64,000 nt of DNA from Diphasiastrum complanatum (GCA_029204225.1 CM055107.1:48060585-48124584); one strand, 5' to 3'. Positions 10,999 to 21,525 are shown, counted from the stretch's first letter. A program made the numbers and translations. Notes: generated by a model not told the origin, from the letters alone.

Positions 10999-12090
10999 TC
11001 ATATGACTATTACAAACTTGATTAATGAATAGTAGTTGCCATGATTCTTATAAAGCTCGTTTACTGTCTTGACATTAAAAAACTTCATCAAAATGGTCTC
11101 TTGATCTTGCTCGCATATTTCTGGCTCACGCACCTGCAAAAGAATCACATTAAAACTAATTGCCAAAATATAGCATCAATCACGATTTTAGAAAAGAGCA
11201 ACTTCCTGAACATTTGAATATCTCATACCATTGTCTGATTTTTAGAGCCATAATCAAGCTCATGGAGGGCCTGATATCCAAAGACAAAACAACATAAATT
11301 CAAATCAACTCGAAACACACATATGAAACGATCTATTTGATAGAAATACAAACTCTACAAGGCTTTAATCCAAAATTCTAAAAAAACTGCAAACATGACA
11401 TATGTTAAATAACTTCAACGTTATACTAAATCACGTGTCATGACTTTGATAAAAGATAAAATCATTATTTAAAGAAGTTGGCATGTAAATTATAATCTAA
11501 AAACATGTGAAAGAAAATTTTTTAATGATGCTCTAAGAACAAAAAAAAAACCTTGACTTTCTTGGAACCGTGCAGGTTTTTGGCAACATCAAAAATTTCT
11601 TTCTTCAGATTTTGAATCAGGCTGTGATTCACCTACAAAATACACAAACAAAATACAGAGTAAAATTTAAACCATGAAAAAATATCTCAACCAAAGCTCA
11701 CTTACTATTCAAACATTTACACAAGCTCTACGAATAAATTTGATGCACAATATTCTGAAAACTATACATTTAAAATACAATATCAAAATTAGTCAAACAA
11801 ACTTTTTTTTGGTTACCTTAACTTTTACGTGATCTTTTGGTAATCTCACCAGATCTTTTTTTTCTCAACATTGCCATCATTTTTGAGCTCGTCTGAAAAG
11901 AAACATACTATAAAGGTATATACATAACATGTACAAAAAACAGTTCTTAGATAAAAGATGATCATACATACCTTGCAAGCTCGCATACTTCTTTCAATTA
12001 ATCTTTTATTTTGCATAACAAGTACTTGAATATTGTGTTGTTGAAGATTAGTGATCTCCCCCCTCTCTATATCGTCTGTACCTAGTATAA
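10999..12090 (-). pseudogene. Five-exon host-like gene fragment, copy A
   Basis: Minus strand, with candidate exons bounded by good GT/AG sites. Exon 1 ends at 11972 (LVMQNKRLIERSMRACK); its start near 12070-12090 is unsure. Exon 2 is 11892-11817, exon 3 11632-11552 (27 codons, VNHSLIQNLKKEIFDVAKNL), exon 4 11270-11229 (14 codons, ALHELDYGSKNQTM) and exon 5 11133-10999 (VREPEICEQDQETILMKFF to a TGA). All junctions are phase 0. Exon 2 has 76 nt instead of 75: one extra base in an A run breaks the frame, and restoring 75 would give DLVRLPKDHVKVK at its end. Copy B has the same length, so the break is old. The product is charged and helical, perhaps a coiled coil. Family not recognised. A 92-bp tandem duplication (12069-12234) covers the exon 1 start. 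Confidence 0.5.
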
Positions 12091-12234
12091 CTTTAAACAT
12101 CACACAAGGGCAACTAGCTACTTCTGATGGTTGAAAACAAACAAGTGATCTCTTCTCTTTGTATCGTCTGTAGCTAGTATAGCTTAAAACATCACTCAAG
12201 GGCAACTAGCTATTTCCAATGGTCGAAAACAAAC
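12069..12234. repeat. 92-bp tandem duplication
   Basis: ATCGTCTGTA.CTAGTATA begins at 12071 and again at 12163, and similarity continues through the GGTTGAAAACAAACAAG / GGTCGAAAACAAACAAG segments. It lies across the putative 5' boundary of exon 1 of the minus-strand gene fragment and would duplicate its splice acceptor. Copy B has the same duplication near 48004-48170. Confidence 0.7.
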
Positions 12235-12764
12235 AAGCTAATTTCAACCTCCACTAGAAAATTCTCCCAAACTCTGGGATGTTTTCCAAATGCTCTTTGT
12301 GGAAGCAAAAATTTGATCAATTTATTACCAGCACTGAATTTGCATGAAAAAGGACATTTAGTACTCACTTGAAAGTGATTTGAAATATTCTATTTTAGAT
12401 CGATCGGCTCGGTGAACTTGTTGTTGACAACTTGGAATTTTATATCAAATTATCAATCACTTCAAATAATTATTTTTTAACTCGGAATTAGCTATTCAAT
12501 GTCCTCTCCCATTGAGATGCATTTTTTATATGTGATTTCAATTACAGCTTCATTTCCTATGGCTAAGCTAGTTATGATACCAATTGATTTATTTTGTCTC
12601 AACAAATACTTAATTTGGTCACAATTTTAGATTTCACTCTTGAATGTCCTCATATGTGTGGGCAATTTGCATTCGAACCCATGCTCTCCCAAAGGGGATA
12701 GGGAGTCTATCCAATTCACAACTTGTTGAAAGACACAATTCTGGATTTTAGAGCAAGACGACTT

Positions 12765-13812
12765 ACCAATATAGACATTTACTCTAAAGCTAATACATTT
12801 GATTGATCAAATTATTTGGTGCCAGTGGCTTTTATGTGCAGTTTGAAAAATTTATTTTCCTTAGGCTACTTTCTCAAAGTGACCATAATATCATCCCAAA
12901 CATCAGCAATCCAAATTGCATCCTTGAGAAATAATGATGGCACTCATTTTCATAATAGGCCTATGATAAACTACAATCTCTAAAGAGTGGCACACATATA
13001 AATTATTCAGAACTTGAGAGTAACCAAAATGAAGAAGTGGAAGTGTTATATTCAAGCCTAAAAATATATACATATTTTTGGGACAATTTGTTGCAATAAC
13101 ATGGCCTTGGTAACTATGAAAACCTCCAAAACTAGACATTTCTAATACAAAGGTTTGCAGTCAATGTCTTCTCATAAAGAAGGCGATACAAAAATTCAAT
13201 GTGCTAAGTTTATAGATGATACACCTAGGTGTCTAGAAATTGAGTCCTATTTTGAACCTGATTATAAATTGTGGTCTCTTTCTCTATCTCGTTCTTGCTA
13301 AATCTTATTCTCTCCTAAGATTTTTCCCAACGATATTGCTTCACCGAGTTGTGTTGATGAACGCCTTGTTCTCAACTTGTAAAGTGGGCTACACAACCAT
13401 GTTATGCTTACTATCAGAAAATATGAGATTCTCATTTCCTTCATGGAACGTATAACCAGTAGTTAACCTTTGACGGTCATGTTGCTTCCTAGTCAACAAA
13501 ATTGTTTTTACTTGGGCTACTTATTTTCACTAACATACAATGAACCATTGAGATTTACTATTGACATACCTCAAAATTCACTTTGTTGTCTTTCACTAAT
13601 CTTGAGAAGAAGACATCATGAGTTGACTCACCAACTGAAAAAACTAATGTGTAGTCTTGTTATTGTTCTGTAGATCAAATTGCCTACTATTTGATGTACA
13701 AAGTGATATCCACAAGGGACGTACAATCAAACACAGGCAATTTATCACGAACCTCGATAGGTATATTCGTTTGCTTGCATGCCTCCATATGGAACATATT
13801 GAGCAATTTATT
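12765..13812 (-). pseudogene. Copia reverse transcriptase/RNase H remnant (right arm of Y, copy A)
   Basis: On the minus strand the sequence near 13740-13810 reads NKLLNMFHMEACKQTNIPIE, the conserved Ty1/Copia RT C-terminal motif (in intact elements DLLKRF.M.DCKP..TPM). Stops interrupt it soon after. The remainder toward 12765 aligns in reverse complement with 42115-43190. It is therefore an inverted partner of the plus-strand RT remnant at 41905-42400. No YVDD box is kept on this arm. Confidence 0.65.
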
Positions 13813-13969
13813 GACATGCATAGTCTATGTAAGTAATGGATGCTAGCGGTATCTCCTTGGATGAAATGTATCTTCATAAGAAAGTAAACAACAATAATAC
13901 ATGCATTAGTTAGATCATGAGTCTTAAATCATCTAAAAAAAAAATCATGTGATTTGAATTTGCTTTGAT

Positions 13970-14469
13970 CGTACCTCACACAATAACATATCGCGGTCCG
14001 ACGGATTTTCAGAAATTTTATAATCCGTTGCATTTTGACACGTTGAATTCCGACATCCAAGCAAAAGATTTGAAAATGGGCCTTCGGTGATCAGCAAATT
14101 TAGGCAACAACGAATTTTCAAAGTTGACGTTGGAATCCAACATGTCGGAATCCAACCTGCAGAGATGGACATGACATATCATACCTTTAAAAAAAAAAAA
14201 GACTTCGCATCGGACATGACTGTCGTATTCCGACGTCTGCGTCGGCAATCTGATGCACGATCCACGGTCCTGTGACTGACATGTGCGGCCTACAAACATG
14301 AACGTCGAATTTTGACCTCTTTTTTGGATGTTGGATTCCGACGTCTATTTTCATTTTGGATTCCCGCGATCCTTCTGCTTTGTTCTCACTTTTGTTCTTG
14401 CAGCTTGGAGCGATCTTGGAGCGATTTGAGCATGGATGTTGATGCTCCTCATCCTATCGATGCTTTGAG
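13970..14469 (+). promoter_or_regulatory. TTCCGACGT-rich leader and possible first exon
   Basis: Variants of GGATTCCGACGTC recur in both orientations (about 14045, 14130, 14145, 14225, 14305 and 14332), giving several potential small hairpins. They are followed by a polypyrimidine stretch ending TTGTTCTTGCAG and then ATG at 14432. The reading MDVDAPHPIDAL runs to 14469, where a GTTAGT donor follows. The same ATG and donor are kept at 50379-50416, with a 12-bp insertion just upstream. This could be a 5' leader and first coding exon of a lost plus-strand gene, because what follows is microsatellite and retroelement. The evidence is modest. Confidence 0.3.
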
Positions 14470-14522
14470 GTTAGTGCTTGATGATTTATAAAGTTTTGAA
14501 GTTCATGTTTTGTATTTTTAAA

Positions 14523-14574
14523 GAGAGAGATGTGTGTGTGTGTGTGTGTGTGTGTGATAGAGAGAGAGGGGAGA

Positions 14575-14640
<66 letters not shown>

Positions 14641-14671
14641 GTGTGTGTGAGAGAGACAGAGACAGAGAGAG

Positions 14672-14702
<31 letters not shown>

Positions 14703-14930
14703 GAGATGAGTGTGTGCGTGCATGCGTGCATTAGTTTAAGAGAGAGAAAAAAAGAGTCTGTTTTTCATTTCGAATTAGTTTAAGATTTGTGAGAAAGAGA
14801 GAGAGTGTGTGTGCATGTTTTGCATTTTGCATTAGTTTAAGATTTTTGAGAGAGAGAGAGAGTGTGTGTGTGTGTGTGTTAAGAGAGAGATAAAGAATAA
14901 GTGTGTTTCATTTAAGATTTAAGAAGTGTA
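14523..14930. repeat. Compound (GT)n/(GA)n microsatellite, copy A
   Basis: Alternating TG and GA runs fill this region, the longest GA run being about 40 bp near 14598-14637. Open frames in it (RERERE or SLSLSL peptides) are products of low complexity and are not genes. Copy B at 50468-50940 has the same architecture with a much longer GA run. Confidence 0.95.
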
Positions 14931-15038
14931 TAGGGTTACATGTCCTTCACCTTTGCAATTTCCGCACAAGGGTACATATCCAATCTGTTTCTTCGGTTCA
15001 GGGCATTCATTGGAATAATGTCCAGGTGTTCCACAATT
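14931..15038 (-). pseudogene. Gypsy gag zinc-knuckle end, truncated (copy A)
   Basis: The minus-strand frame reads through part of NCGTPGHYSNEC and then CGNCKGEGHV, two CCHC-type knuckles of a gag nucleocapsid. It is identical in layout to 50949-51078 in copy B, where the gag continues upstream for another 1.2 kb. Here it stops at 15038, where Copia LTR sequence begins. Confidence 0.7.
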
Positions 15039-15380
15039 CCTCTCTTCTCTATCTCATTTCATGCTTATACATGGTTCTCTTGGATTCTACTATCCATTGG
15101 TGCACTATCTTGGTGATTGCTTGCAATTCTATGTGTAGAATGATCTATATTTGCTATTTTTGGATCCACACGTGTGAAATACAGTAGCTTGCTGGTTTTG
15201 TACGGACAGCAACAGTACATAATCATTTCATTCAAGTTTGATCAAGTTCTATTAGTGTTTGCATCTCAAATTGTGTGTAGATGCTGATTTTTCTACATTG
15301 GTGAAATTGGTAGTGTATTTCTCTTTCTAACCAAAGATCATTCAAGTAGATTGGATCTTAAAGATCTGAAATCTTTCACA
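15039..15380 (+). mobile_element. Truncated 5' LTR of a Copia element
   Basis: Matches the last about 340 bp of the 3' LTR at 17107-17756 with roughly six differences. It ends AATCTTTCACA immediately before a textbook PBS. The U3 part is missing: the LTR starts abruptly at the gag junction, so no target-site duplication can be read. Confidence 0.85.
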
Positions 15381-15392
15381 TGGTATCAGAGC
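15381..15392 (+). promoter_or_regulatory. Copia primer-binding site
   Basis: TGGTATCAGAGC is the standard plant Copia PBS, complementary to the 3' end of initiator tRNA-Met. It abuts the LTR end with no spacer, which fixes the LTR boundary and strand. Confidence 0.95.
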
Positions 15393-15777
15393 TTGTGTTT
15401 CAGGTTATGAATGAGGAAATCAGATCTATCAATAATTTGGTGAAGATATCAAGTCTAGAGCATGCTAGAGAGGATTCTACACCAAAATCGGATTTTTTGC
15501 TTTTGTAGATTGGATCTTTTGTAGATCAAAACACGAAATAGGTCAATATACTTGCTCAATTCCGGTACTTTGATGGTCAAGTTGAAAATCAAGAGGTTGA
15601 TCTCAAAGCGCTTCAACTAGTCAAAAGGGAAGTTGGCAATTTGGAGCTAAGAGCATCAAAGGAGAGGTAATTGACAAAGGTGTTATGGATCTATTTTTGC
15701 AGCATATTTAAGAGTCAAGTAAGGTCAAAGGAGCAGCAAGGAAGTGTTGTTCAAGTTTACTTTACTTGTTCTATCTC

Positions 15778-16542
15778 ATGTTTGAGCAATTTCATGTGGA
15801 TGTGTGCAAATTGTCAAGATATGATAAAACTAGCTACATTGGTGAGCATTGTTTTGATGTTGGATTTGTACTAGCATTCTTGGCTGATTTTGCTGATGGA
15901 AATGAAGCTATTGGAGGTTCATTATGTCACTCATCCATGGCTAAGTTCTCAAGTGTTGAGCTACTTGGTGCCAATACTTGGAGATTGTCAATTTTTGGTG
16001 AATTCATGGTCATTTTCTTGTGTCAAGTAGATCTTGAAGATGGACTAGTGCAAACTACTTGGTTTATGGAGTCATGTGGTGCTGGATTTGCATCATTTAC
16101 GTACTCACCTACTCATGGATTTCCTAGGTTTGATGGTTTCTTGTGGCAAGATGAAGATGGAGGCTCATTCATGGAGTATCATGGTGGATACAAGGCAACA
16201 AAGGACAAAGGAGGAGGAGACATGCAAGCAAAAGTTGATCACTCACATTTATTGTTTGTTTGCTGTATTTTTCCAGAGAGTTCAGAGTTGGAAGCATGGT
16301 GGAATCATTTCATTTACATTCTATTTGATTCTTCATGTTCTAGTCACATTTTTACATGTAAAATTGATGTAAGAAATAGTGAAGCATCCCAAGTGGACAC
16401 TATTCTCTATATCAATTATGGTTGTTTCTATTTTAAGCATTACATGATCATTGAAAGGAGATCTATTCTTAGGAAGAAGATCATTCTTATGATGGATCAA
16501 AGTTCTATTGGCAAAAACTATGCTAGGAGCATTGGAAGCTAG
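15778..16542 (+). CDS. Non-canonical ORF inside the Copia element, 254 aa
   Basis: Between the PBS and the RNase H region lies one long frame with its first ATG at 15778 (MFEQFHVDVCKL...). It takes the place where gag, protease, integrase and most of reverse transcriptase should be. It has no zinc knuckle, DSG, integrase or YVDD motif. It includes acidic and aromatic stretches such as GGSFMEYHGGYKATKDKGGG and a cysteine/phenylalanine-rich part. It might be captured sequence, a 5' leader that is open by chance, or a badly frameshifted gag. At 765 bp in A+T-rich DNA, being open is noteworthy. Function unknown. Confidence 0.35.
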   Translation: MFEQFHVDVCKLSRYDKTSYIGEHCFDVGFVLAFLADFADGNEAIGGSLCHSSMAKFSSVELLGANTWRLSIFGEFMVIFLCQVDLEDGLVQTTWFMESCGAGFASFTYSPTHGFPRFDGFLWQDEDGGSFMEYHGGYKATKDKGGGDMQAKVDHSHLLFVCCIFPESSELEAWWNHFIYILFDSSCSSHIFTCKIDVRNSEASQVDTILYINYGCFYFKHYMIIERRSILRKKIILMMDQSSIGKNYARSIGS

Positions 16543-16547
16543 GAAAG

Positions 16548-17111
16548 GATTTGAGGTACATCATTGGAACTCGAGATTTTGGCATATTGTATGAGGGATC
16601 ATCACCTAATCTTTTTAGATTTTCAGATTCGGACTATGCTGGAGATGTAATGGATAGGAAATCCATTAGTTCTTATTGTATTTTCATAGGTGATGATGCT
16701 ATATCATGGATGTCAAAGAAACAAGCCACTATCTCATTGTCATCTAGTGAGGCCGAGTACAAAGCTCTTACACATTGCACAAAGGAGATGGTATGGATCA
16801 AGAGGATGATCAAGGATCTTCACTTGCTGGATTTTTCAGAGAGCCCAATCATCTTTTGTGACAATCAATCAGCCCAAAGAATGGCATCCAATCCTATCTT
16901 TCATGCTAGGAGCAAGCATATTGAGATACAATATCATTTTGTGAGGGAGCGAGTCATTGCAAAGGAGGTGGATCTTCAACATGTGTCTTCAAGGGAATGT
17001 GTAGCTGATATCTTCACCAAAGCATTGGGAAAAGACTTGTTCATGAAGCATAGGACTTCACTTGGAGTATTATCAAAATCTATGCTAAAACTAGTTGAAG
17101 AGGGAGTGTGA
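16548..17111 (+). pseudogene. Copia RNase H domain, C-terminal part of a truncated polyprotein
   Basis: Reads LRYIIGTRDFGILY, SDSDYAGD, LSSSEAEYKAL, FCDNQSAQRMA and VADIFTKALG, the order typical of the Ty1/Copia RNase H C-terminus. The acidic active-site positions (D in SDSDYAGD, E in SSEAEY, D in FCDNQ, D in VADIF) are all present. The frame has no start of its own and the reverse transcriptase before it is missing, so it is a fragment of the pol polyprotein. It ends with EEGV and a TGA that lies within the first bases of the 3' LTR. A polypurine tract (about 17096-17106) precedes the LTR. Confidence 0.9.
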
Positions 17112-17756
17112 AAGATTCAACTAGTTTCATCACATTTTGCAATATTTCTGTATTTGGCATATTGAGGCCAAAACTTGTTTTAGACTTAGAGGTTGACTTT
17201 TCAAAGTTCATTAGTCTAAATTTCATTTGAATAAACACTTTTTGAAAGTGTGGGAAAGATAGAATGCGAGTTTGAGTAGATTCAATTTGAATAAGTTGGG
17301 TACATTGAATCTAGACCCAAAATTGGTAGGGTTAGCATTTTGGTGGGAAAGCCAAGTGGCAAAATAGCATTTGGACCTGTTATAAAAGGATGTAACTCAT
17401 GGAGAGAGTCATCTTCTCTCTTATCTATCTCATTTCATGCTTATACATGGTTCTCTTGGGTTCTACTATCCATTGGTGCACTATCTTGGTGATTGCTTGC
17501 AATTCTATGTGTAGAATGATCTATATTTGCTATTTTTGGATCCACACGTGTGAAATACAGTAGCTTGCTGGTTTTGTATGGACAGCAACAGTACATAATC
17601 ATTTAATTCAAGTTTGATCAAGTTCTATTAGTGTTTGCATCTCAAATTGTGTGTAGATGCTGATTTTTCTACATTGGTGAAATTGGTAGTGTATTTCTCT
17701 TTCTAACCAAAGATCAATCAAGTAGATTGGATCTTAAGGATCTGCAATCTTTCACA
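17107..17756 (+). mobile_element. Complete 3' LTR of the Copia element (650 bp)
   Basis: Starts TGTGAAAGATT and ends AATCTTTCACA, a perfect 11-bp terminal inverted repeat. A polypurine tract precedes it. TATAAAAGG near 17381 is a good TATA box, followed by the conserved CACACGTGTG stretch. LTR relatives are found at about 25230-25610 and, on the minus strand, to the left of 21385. The flank at 17757 is an exon-like sequence, apparently cut by the insertion. Confidence 0.9.
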
Positions 17757-18160
17757 TAGCCTACATCCCATACCACAGGTTCTTCCGCCACGAAGGCCCT
17801 CCACTTCTTGATCAAAGTGTCTAAAAAAATAATACAAGTATATGAAGTTCTTGGGAATTTATAAAAAAATTCAACTTCACTCAAACAAACATTCTTTCGT
17901 CTATTTTTACAATATTTACGGTCACCATAAGGCTCATAGTGACAGATTTAGAAATGGGGAAGAATGAACCGGCTATTTCTCGTCCTTAACAAATAGTGTT
18001 GGTACGCCCAGGGCTTCAAGCACATCAAGAAACAGCTTTTTTCGTTCCATTTCAGTTTCCATCTTAGGCTTCTGGGTCCTTTCTGGCTGTGCATGATTTT
18101 GAAAACATGACACCTTGGCCAAAAAATCCAAGAATTCACATTCTCGGTTACCCATTGCAA
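17757..18160 (-). pseudogene. Exon-like fragment interrupted by the Copia insertion
   Basis: On the minus strand an intron-like T-rich stretch ending TTTTTTTAG is followed by ACACTTTGATCAAGAAGTGG, reading DTLIKKWRAFVAEEPVVWD until the LTR cuts it at 17757. A frame further upstream (18155-17973, KKLFLDVLEALGVPTLFVKD) could be a preceding exon. The segment 17763-17866 has an inverted match at 39523-39622, where the same exon reads DTFIRKWRAFVEEEPVIWD. Two copies keeping intron plus exon suggest an old host gene segment. Family not recognised. Confidence 0.4.
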
Positions 18161-19662
18161 TTAATCAAAGCGAATCTAATTCGTCAATTGTGAAAAAGCC
18201 TTACAGAATTCCACCAGGAATTCAGCCCAATCATACTTCTATGGGTTGCGTCCTCCACCACGAGGAGGCCTTACCCAAAGCAAAAAAGCTCGACGAAATT
18301 CACTTTTTTTATTCTGGGATGTTGCATAAGCTAAATTAGCTTGGCCAACGATTTATCCAGTCAGTAACAACTTACGGGCTTTACTCACGAAATTTTTTTT
18401 TGTTTTTAAGCCCAAGCTGTAAATCCTAATGGCTGATTATCGATTAAATAGATTTTGCATTTAGTTTATTCTGTTTGGTGCCTAGTTGAAATTTGAAACA
18501 CATCGTGGTCCAAAATTGTAACCATGCGTTTCCCACTTTAGGGGGCCATCACTGCTGAGTGATGTCGGGCAAATTTATATTTGCCACCCCTAACAAGAAT
18601 TTCACTCCATTTATTTGAAAACTGAAAAATTTTAAAAAAATTTACGTTCGGTTGAACTCATTACGGGTTTAGGGTTTAGGGCGTGCCCACTGGCCGAGTT
18701 TATGGAGCCGTCAATTCATTTTCTCAGGAGATTGGAACCATATTGATGATTTTTTTTTTTCCATGACATGGATAGGCTAATACCTCAACGGATGGTCTCA
18801 TAATTTGTCTCAATCTGATCTTCTTCCAAAACCAAGAAAAACTGAAGCTTACCTTTGTTTAGTTTCTTCTTGAAGCAAATGCTCTTCTTCTGCTATTTTT
18901 TTGGCAGAATACAGATATTCTAGGGTGCTTTTACAATTTGCTTAGCCTTACATTGTTTCCACAAATGCATAAGCAAGAATCTTTTACAGATTTACAAACA
19001 CTAGATTTCTTATGGTTGGAAAATAGGGTAGATGCTGCCCAAATTTTCCCAAACTCTCAGATTTGCAGATTGCCTTTCCTTGTAATTCATACCATTCAAA
19101 TCACAATCAATTTGCCGAAAAATACAGCATAAACCTGTAAATCCAATAAAAACCTCATGAAAATCCTGTAAAAATCCACCAACACTCACAACCAGTGATT
19201 AGTCTTTGTTTGTGCTTCTTTTCTTGCTTTCCACAAATTCAAGCCAAAACTGGCTCGATAAAAAACAAAAGACAGCCAACAAAACCACCTAAATCATTGT
19301 GTAATGAACAAGAAGCCGCAAAAACCATCATTTACTCTTATTGATCCCGTTGCTAACGAAAAAGTGTCCCAAATGAAGTAAACGACAACACAATTGAATT
19401 GAAAACCGGAAATTTACTTCCTGAAAACCAATATGAAGTGTCTAAGAATTGAACCGATTGTATACCTGGTAGTGCACTTACCACACAACCGATTACACTT
19501 CAAATCAAGAAATCCACAGGAAGAATTATCCGCACTTTCACCACTTTGTTGCAAACTCCATTGAATTCTCGAAAAAGTGTCAGGATTCCATATCACACAA
19601 TGGAAAAATCCCCACAATTTGAGATTTCTCTTGAACACAGAGGCTAAATGAGCTTAGAACTG
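18161..19662. other. No supported gene; one telomere-like motif
   Basis: A+T-rich sequence without convincing coding potential on either strand. At 18665-18681 there are two and a half units of TTTAGGG (GGGTTTAGGGTTTAGGG), the plant telomere repeat in interstitial position. The region left of the PBS at 19663 is probably the leader of a minus-strand Copia remnant. Confidence 0.6.
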
Positions 19663-20163
19663 GCTCTGATACCAATGTAAAGTCCTCAATCCAAGGATCC
19701 TATTCTAAGCATGTCAATCACAAGCAACACAAGGGAACCTGATGGTGGACAAACCAACCCAACAAACCTAGATCAAACGGATCTAGCCCCCAAGCTATGG
19801 ATCAAACACAAAGAGAAGTATGGCATCACACCAGCAGCATCCTGCCATCAGTCATGCTATTAAGCATACACTAGTGAGATCCCAGCAGGTATACTTATAC
19901 CCTCCAAGGCCCATGCACCACTAGTAAGTGCACTGTGACACCTCACTGGACACCTCCGCAGCCTATCTGGGCCATGTCATCCAGTTCCCCAATGACTCAC
20001 TGATGGACCCATACCAATCCACCATCAAGTATTTAGTCCTACAAACATTATGACCATGTACACATAAGGGCCCCAATTCCCTTATAGTCACAATTAACTT
20101 ACGGGTTGTTGGTCTACCGGTCCCTAGCAGAGACACGCTACCTGAGACCAATCATGGGCATGA
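19663..20163 (-). mobile_element. Copia LTR/PBS remnant (minus strand)
   Basis: GCTCTGATACCA at 19663-19674 is the reverse complement of the initiator tRNA-Met PBS, followed at 19676 by TGTAAAGTCC. The LTR therefore lies to the right and the lost internal region to the left. The right end is placed tentatively at an ACA near 20163. No gag is seen to the left, so this is a remnant. It is unlike the TGTGAAAGATT LTR family at 17107. Confidence 0.55.
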
Positions 20164-20739
20164 CAATGGTAATCCATGCCGATCACTGATAGCATTTTCT
20201 TGTTTTCTTGCTGAGATGCCACCATGGTGTTATTTGGAGGCAACATTTTTTTAAGAAAACTGTGACAATATATTCATATACTTAGTTATAGTTTTTCACA
20301 ACACATGAAAATAAAAACGAGATTTGAGTTTAGCTATAGCACACCAAAAGACAAGCTCACCTAAACAACTCTAGGACACTCGCATCTGACCATCCATACT
20401 TAGTTTGCAAATTTAAAAGTAATAAAGAAACTCACAACTTTGACATTTGTCCACCATCGTACAAAGGACTGGATGCCAAGCCACGAATCATCTCTACTTC
20501 CCTCGTCAATGTGAATTCGAGTGGGTTCGTGAAGAATGCATCCATCATGTCATCCATGTTGCTCTCATGATCATGCATTGTGAATCACACATCCTCGTGT
20601 ATTATGTCTCCTTGAGACATATCTTCGTGGAAGTCCGCATGTGCACATAGGGAAAGTGGTGGCTCTCGTGCGCTTGCATGTCTGAATCTTGTCGGTTACA
20701 TGGCAGCGTCTGGTTGAATTATTCTATTATCATGTGAAT
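20164..20739. other. No supported feature
   Basis: Nothing convincing on either strand. Short frames here lack motif support. Confidence 0.4.
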
Positions 20740-21385
20740 GAGATGTTGATTTCACACGTGTGGACTGTCCACAACATGTACTTGTGATCTCCTAAGGTGT
20801 GTAGATGCACCAAGATCAAGACTAGATTGAGATTCAAGATCTATCTTTGATTCTATGGCAAAAACACACTACTACATGCATTCAATCACTTCCAGCTCTC
20901 AGAAGTGTTCCAAAAATAATCTAAGTAAAAACAAGCTGCTCTCCTTGGGTAAAAAATAAAAAATCATCATGAGCTCTCGGGTAGAGAGAAAGCTAGAAAA
21001 CCAATTACTCACAAAATCCACTCAATCTCAAAATCAATTATATCCAAATGAGAAGTACAATGATACTAGTAGATCCACGAGCTACCACTATGCTTAACTA
21101 TGATTGGCAAACCTCAAATTCGATTGGACCCCTCAAGGTTCCACCTCTAAATCCTGTTGGACCTCTTAAATTTCATGAAACAAAAGTATTACACTTGTCT
21201 ACACTCTTATTGGCATGAGTTTAGCCTCTTACTCTATTTTGGCTAAATAGTGGCAGTACAAGTGGAAATCGGTAATTTGCCATCTATGCCAAATTTGGTC
21301 CTATTAACATCCTACACCTAGATGCTTGATATAAAAACATAAGACCCCTATATCTAACATAGATAATCTTTTTCAATTCTTCACA
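20740..21385 (-). mobile_element. 3' LTR of minus-strand Copia (left end approximate)
   Basis: Read on the minus strand, a purine tract (AGGAGGAG) is followed by TGTGAAGAATTG at 21385, the expected LTR start. The LTR contains TTCACACGTGTGG, the same conserved core found in the LTR at 17107-17756, so the two are distant relatives. The far end could not be fixed because no complementary terminal repeat was clear. Confidence 0.55.
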
Positions 21386-21525
21386 CTCCTCCTAAAAAAT
21401 TATCTATGCACTAATAGACTTTCGATCCATCTTGTCACTTGCAAAGTCCGAATCCGAGTAGCCAATAATGGATAGATGTTCACTTTTATAGAGTAGACCA
21501 TAATCACAAGATGAAGATACATATC

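Larger units (their letters stand above)
6951..15038. repeat. Composite unit Y, copy A
   Basis: An 8.1-kb block repeated at 43015-51078, with differences scattered at roughly a few percent by eye. Its left edge, at ...GGTCATTGAT|TATGGTCACTTTC, can be seen because the second Z copy continues past the same point (59985 onward) with different sequence. Contents in order: a remnant of a left inverted arm (6951-7130), block X with its MITE, a multi-exon gene fragment on the minus strand (10999-12090), a right arm with Copia reverse transcriptase remnant (12765-13812), a first-exon-like sequence, a GT/GA microsatellite, and a zinc-knuckle gag end cut at 15038 by a Copia LTR. Confidence 0.8.

Noticed and set aside
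6951-12890. Block Y as a DNA transposon with TIRs at TATGGTCACTTTC
   Set aside because: The terminal similarity does not stop at the supposed ends but continues outward for about 800 bp in copy B into Copia RT, so it is an inverted arm rather than a TIR.
14454-14783. Overlapping long open frames on both strands in the GT/GA repeat
   Set aside because: They encode only RE, SL or CV dipeptide repeats because a dinucleotide repeat is open in several frames; the same holds for 50401-50814.
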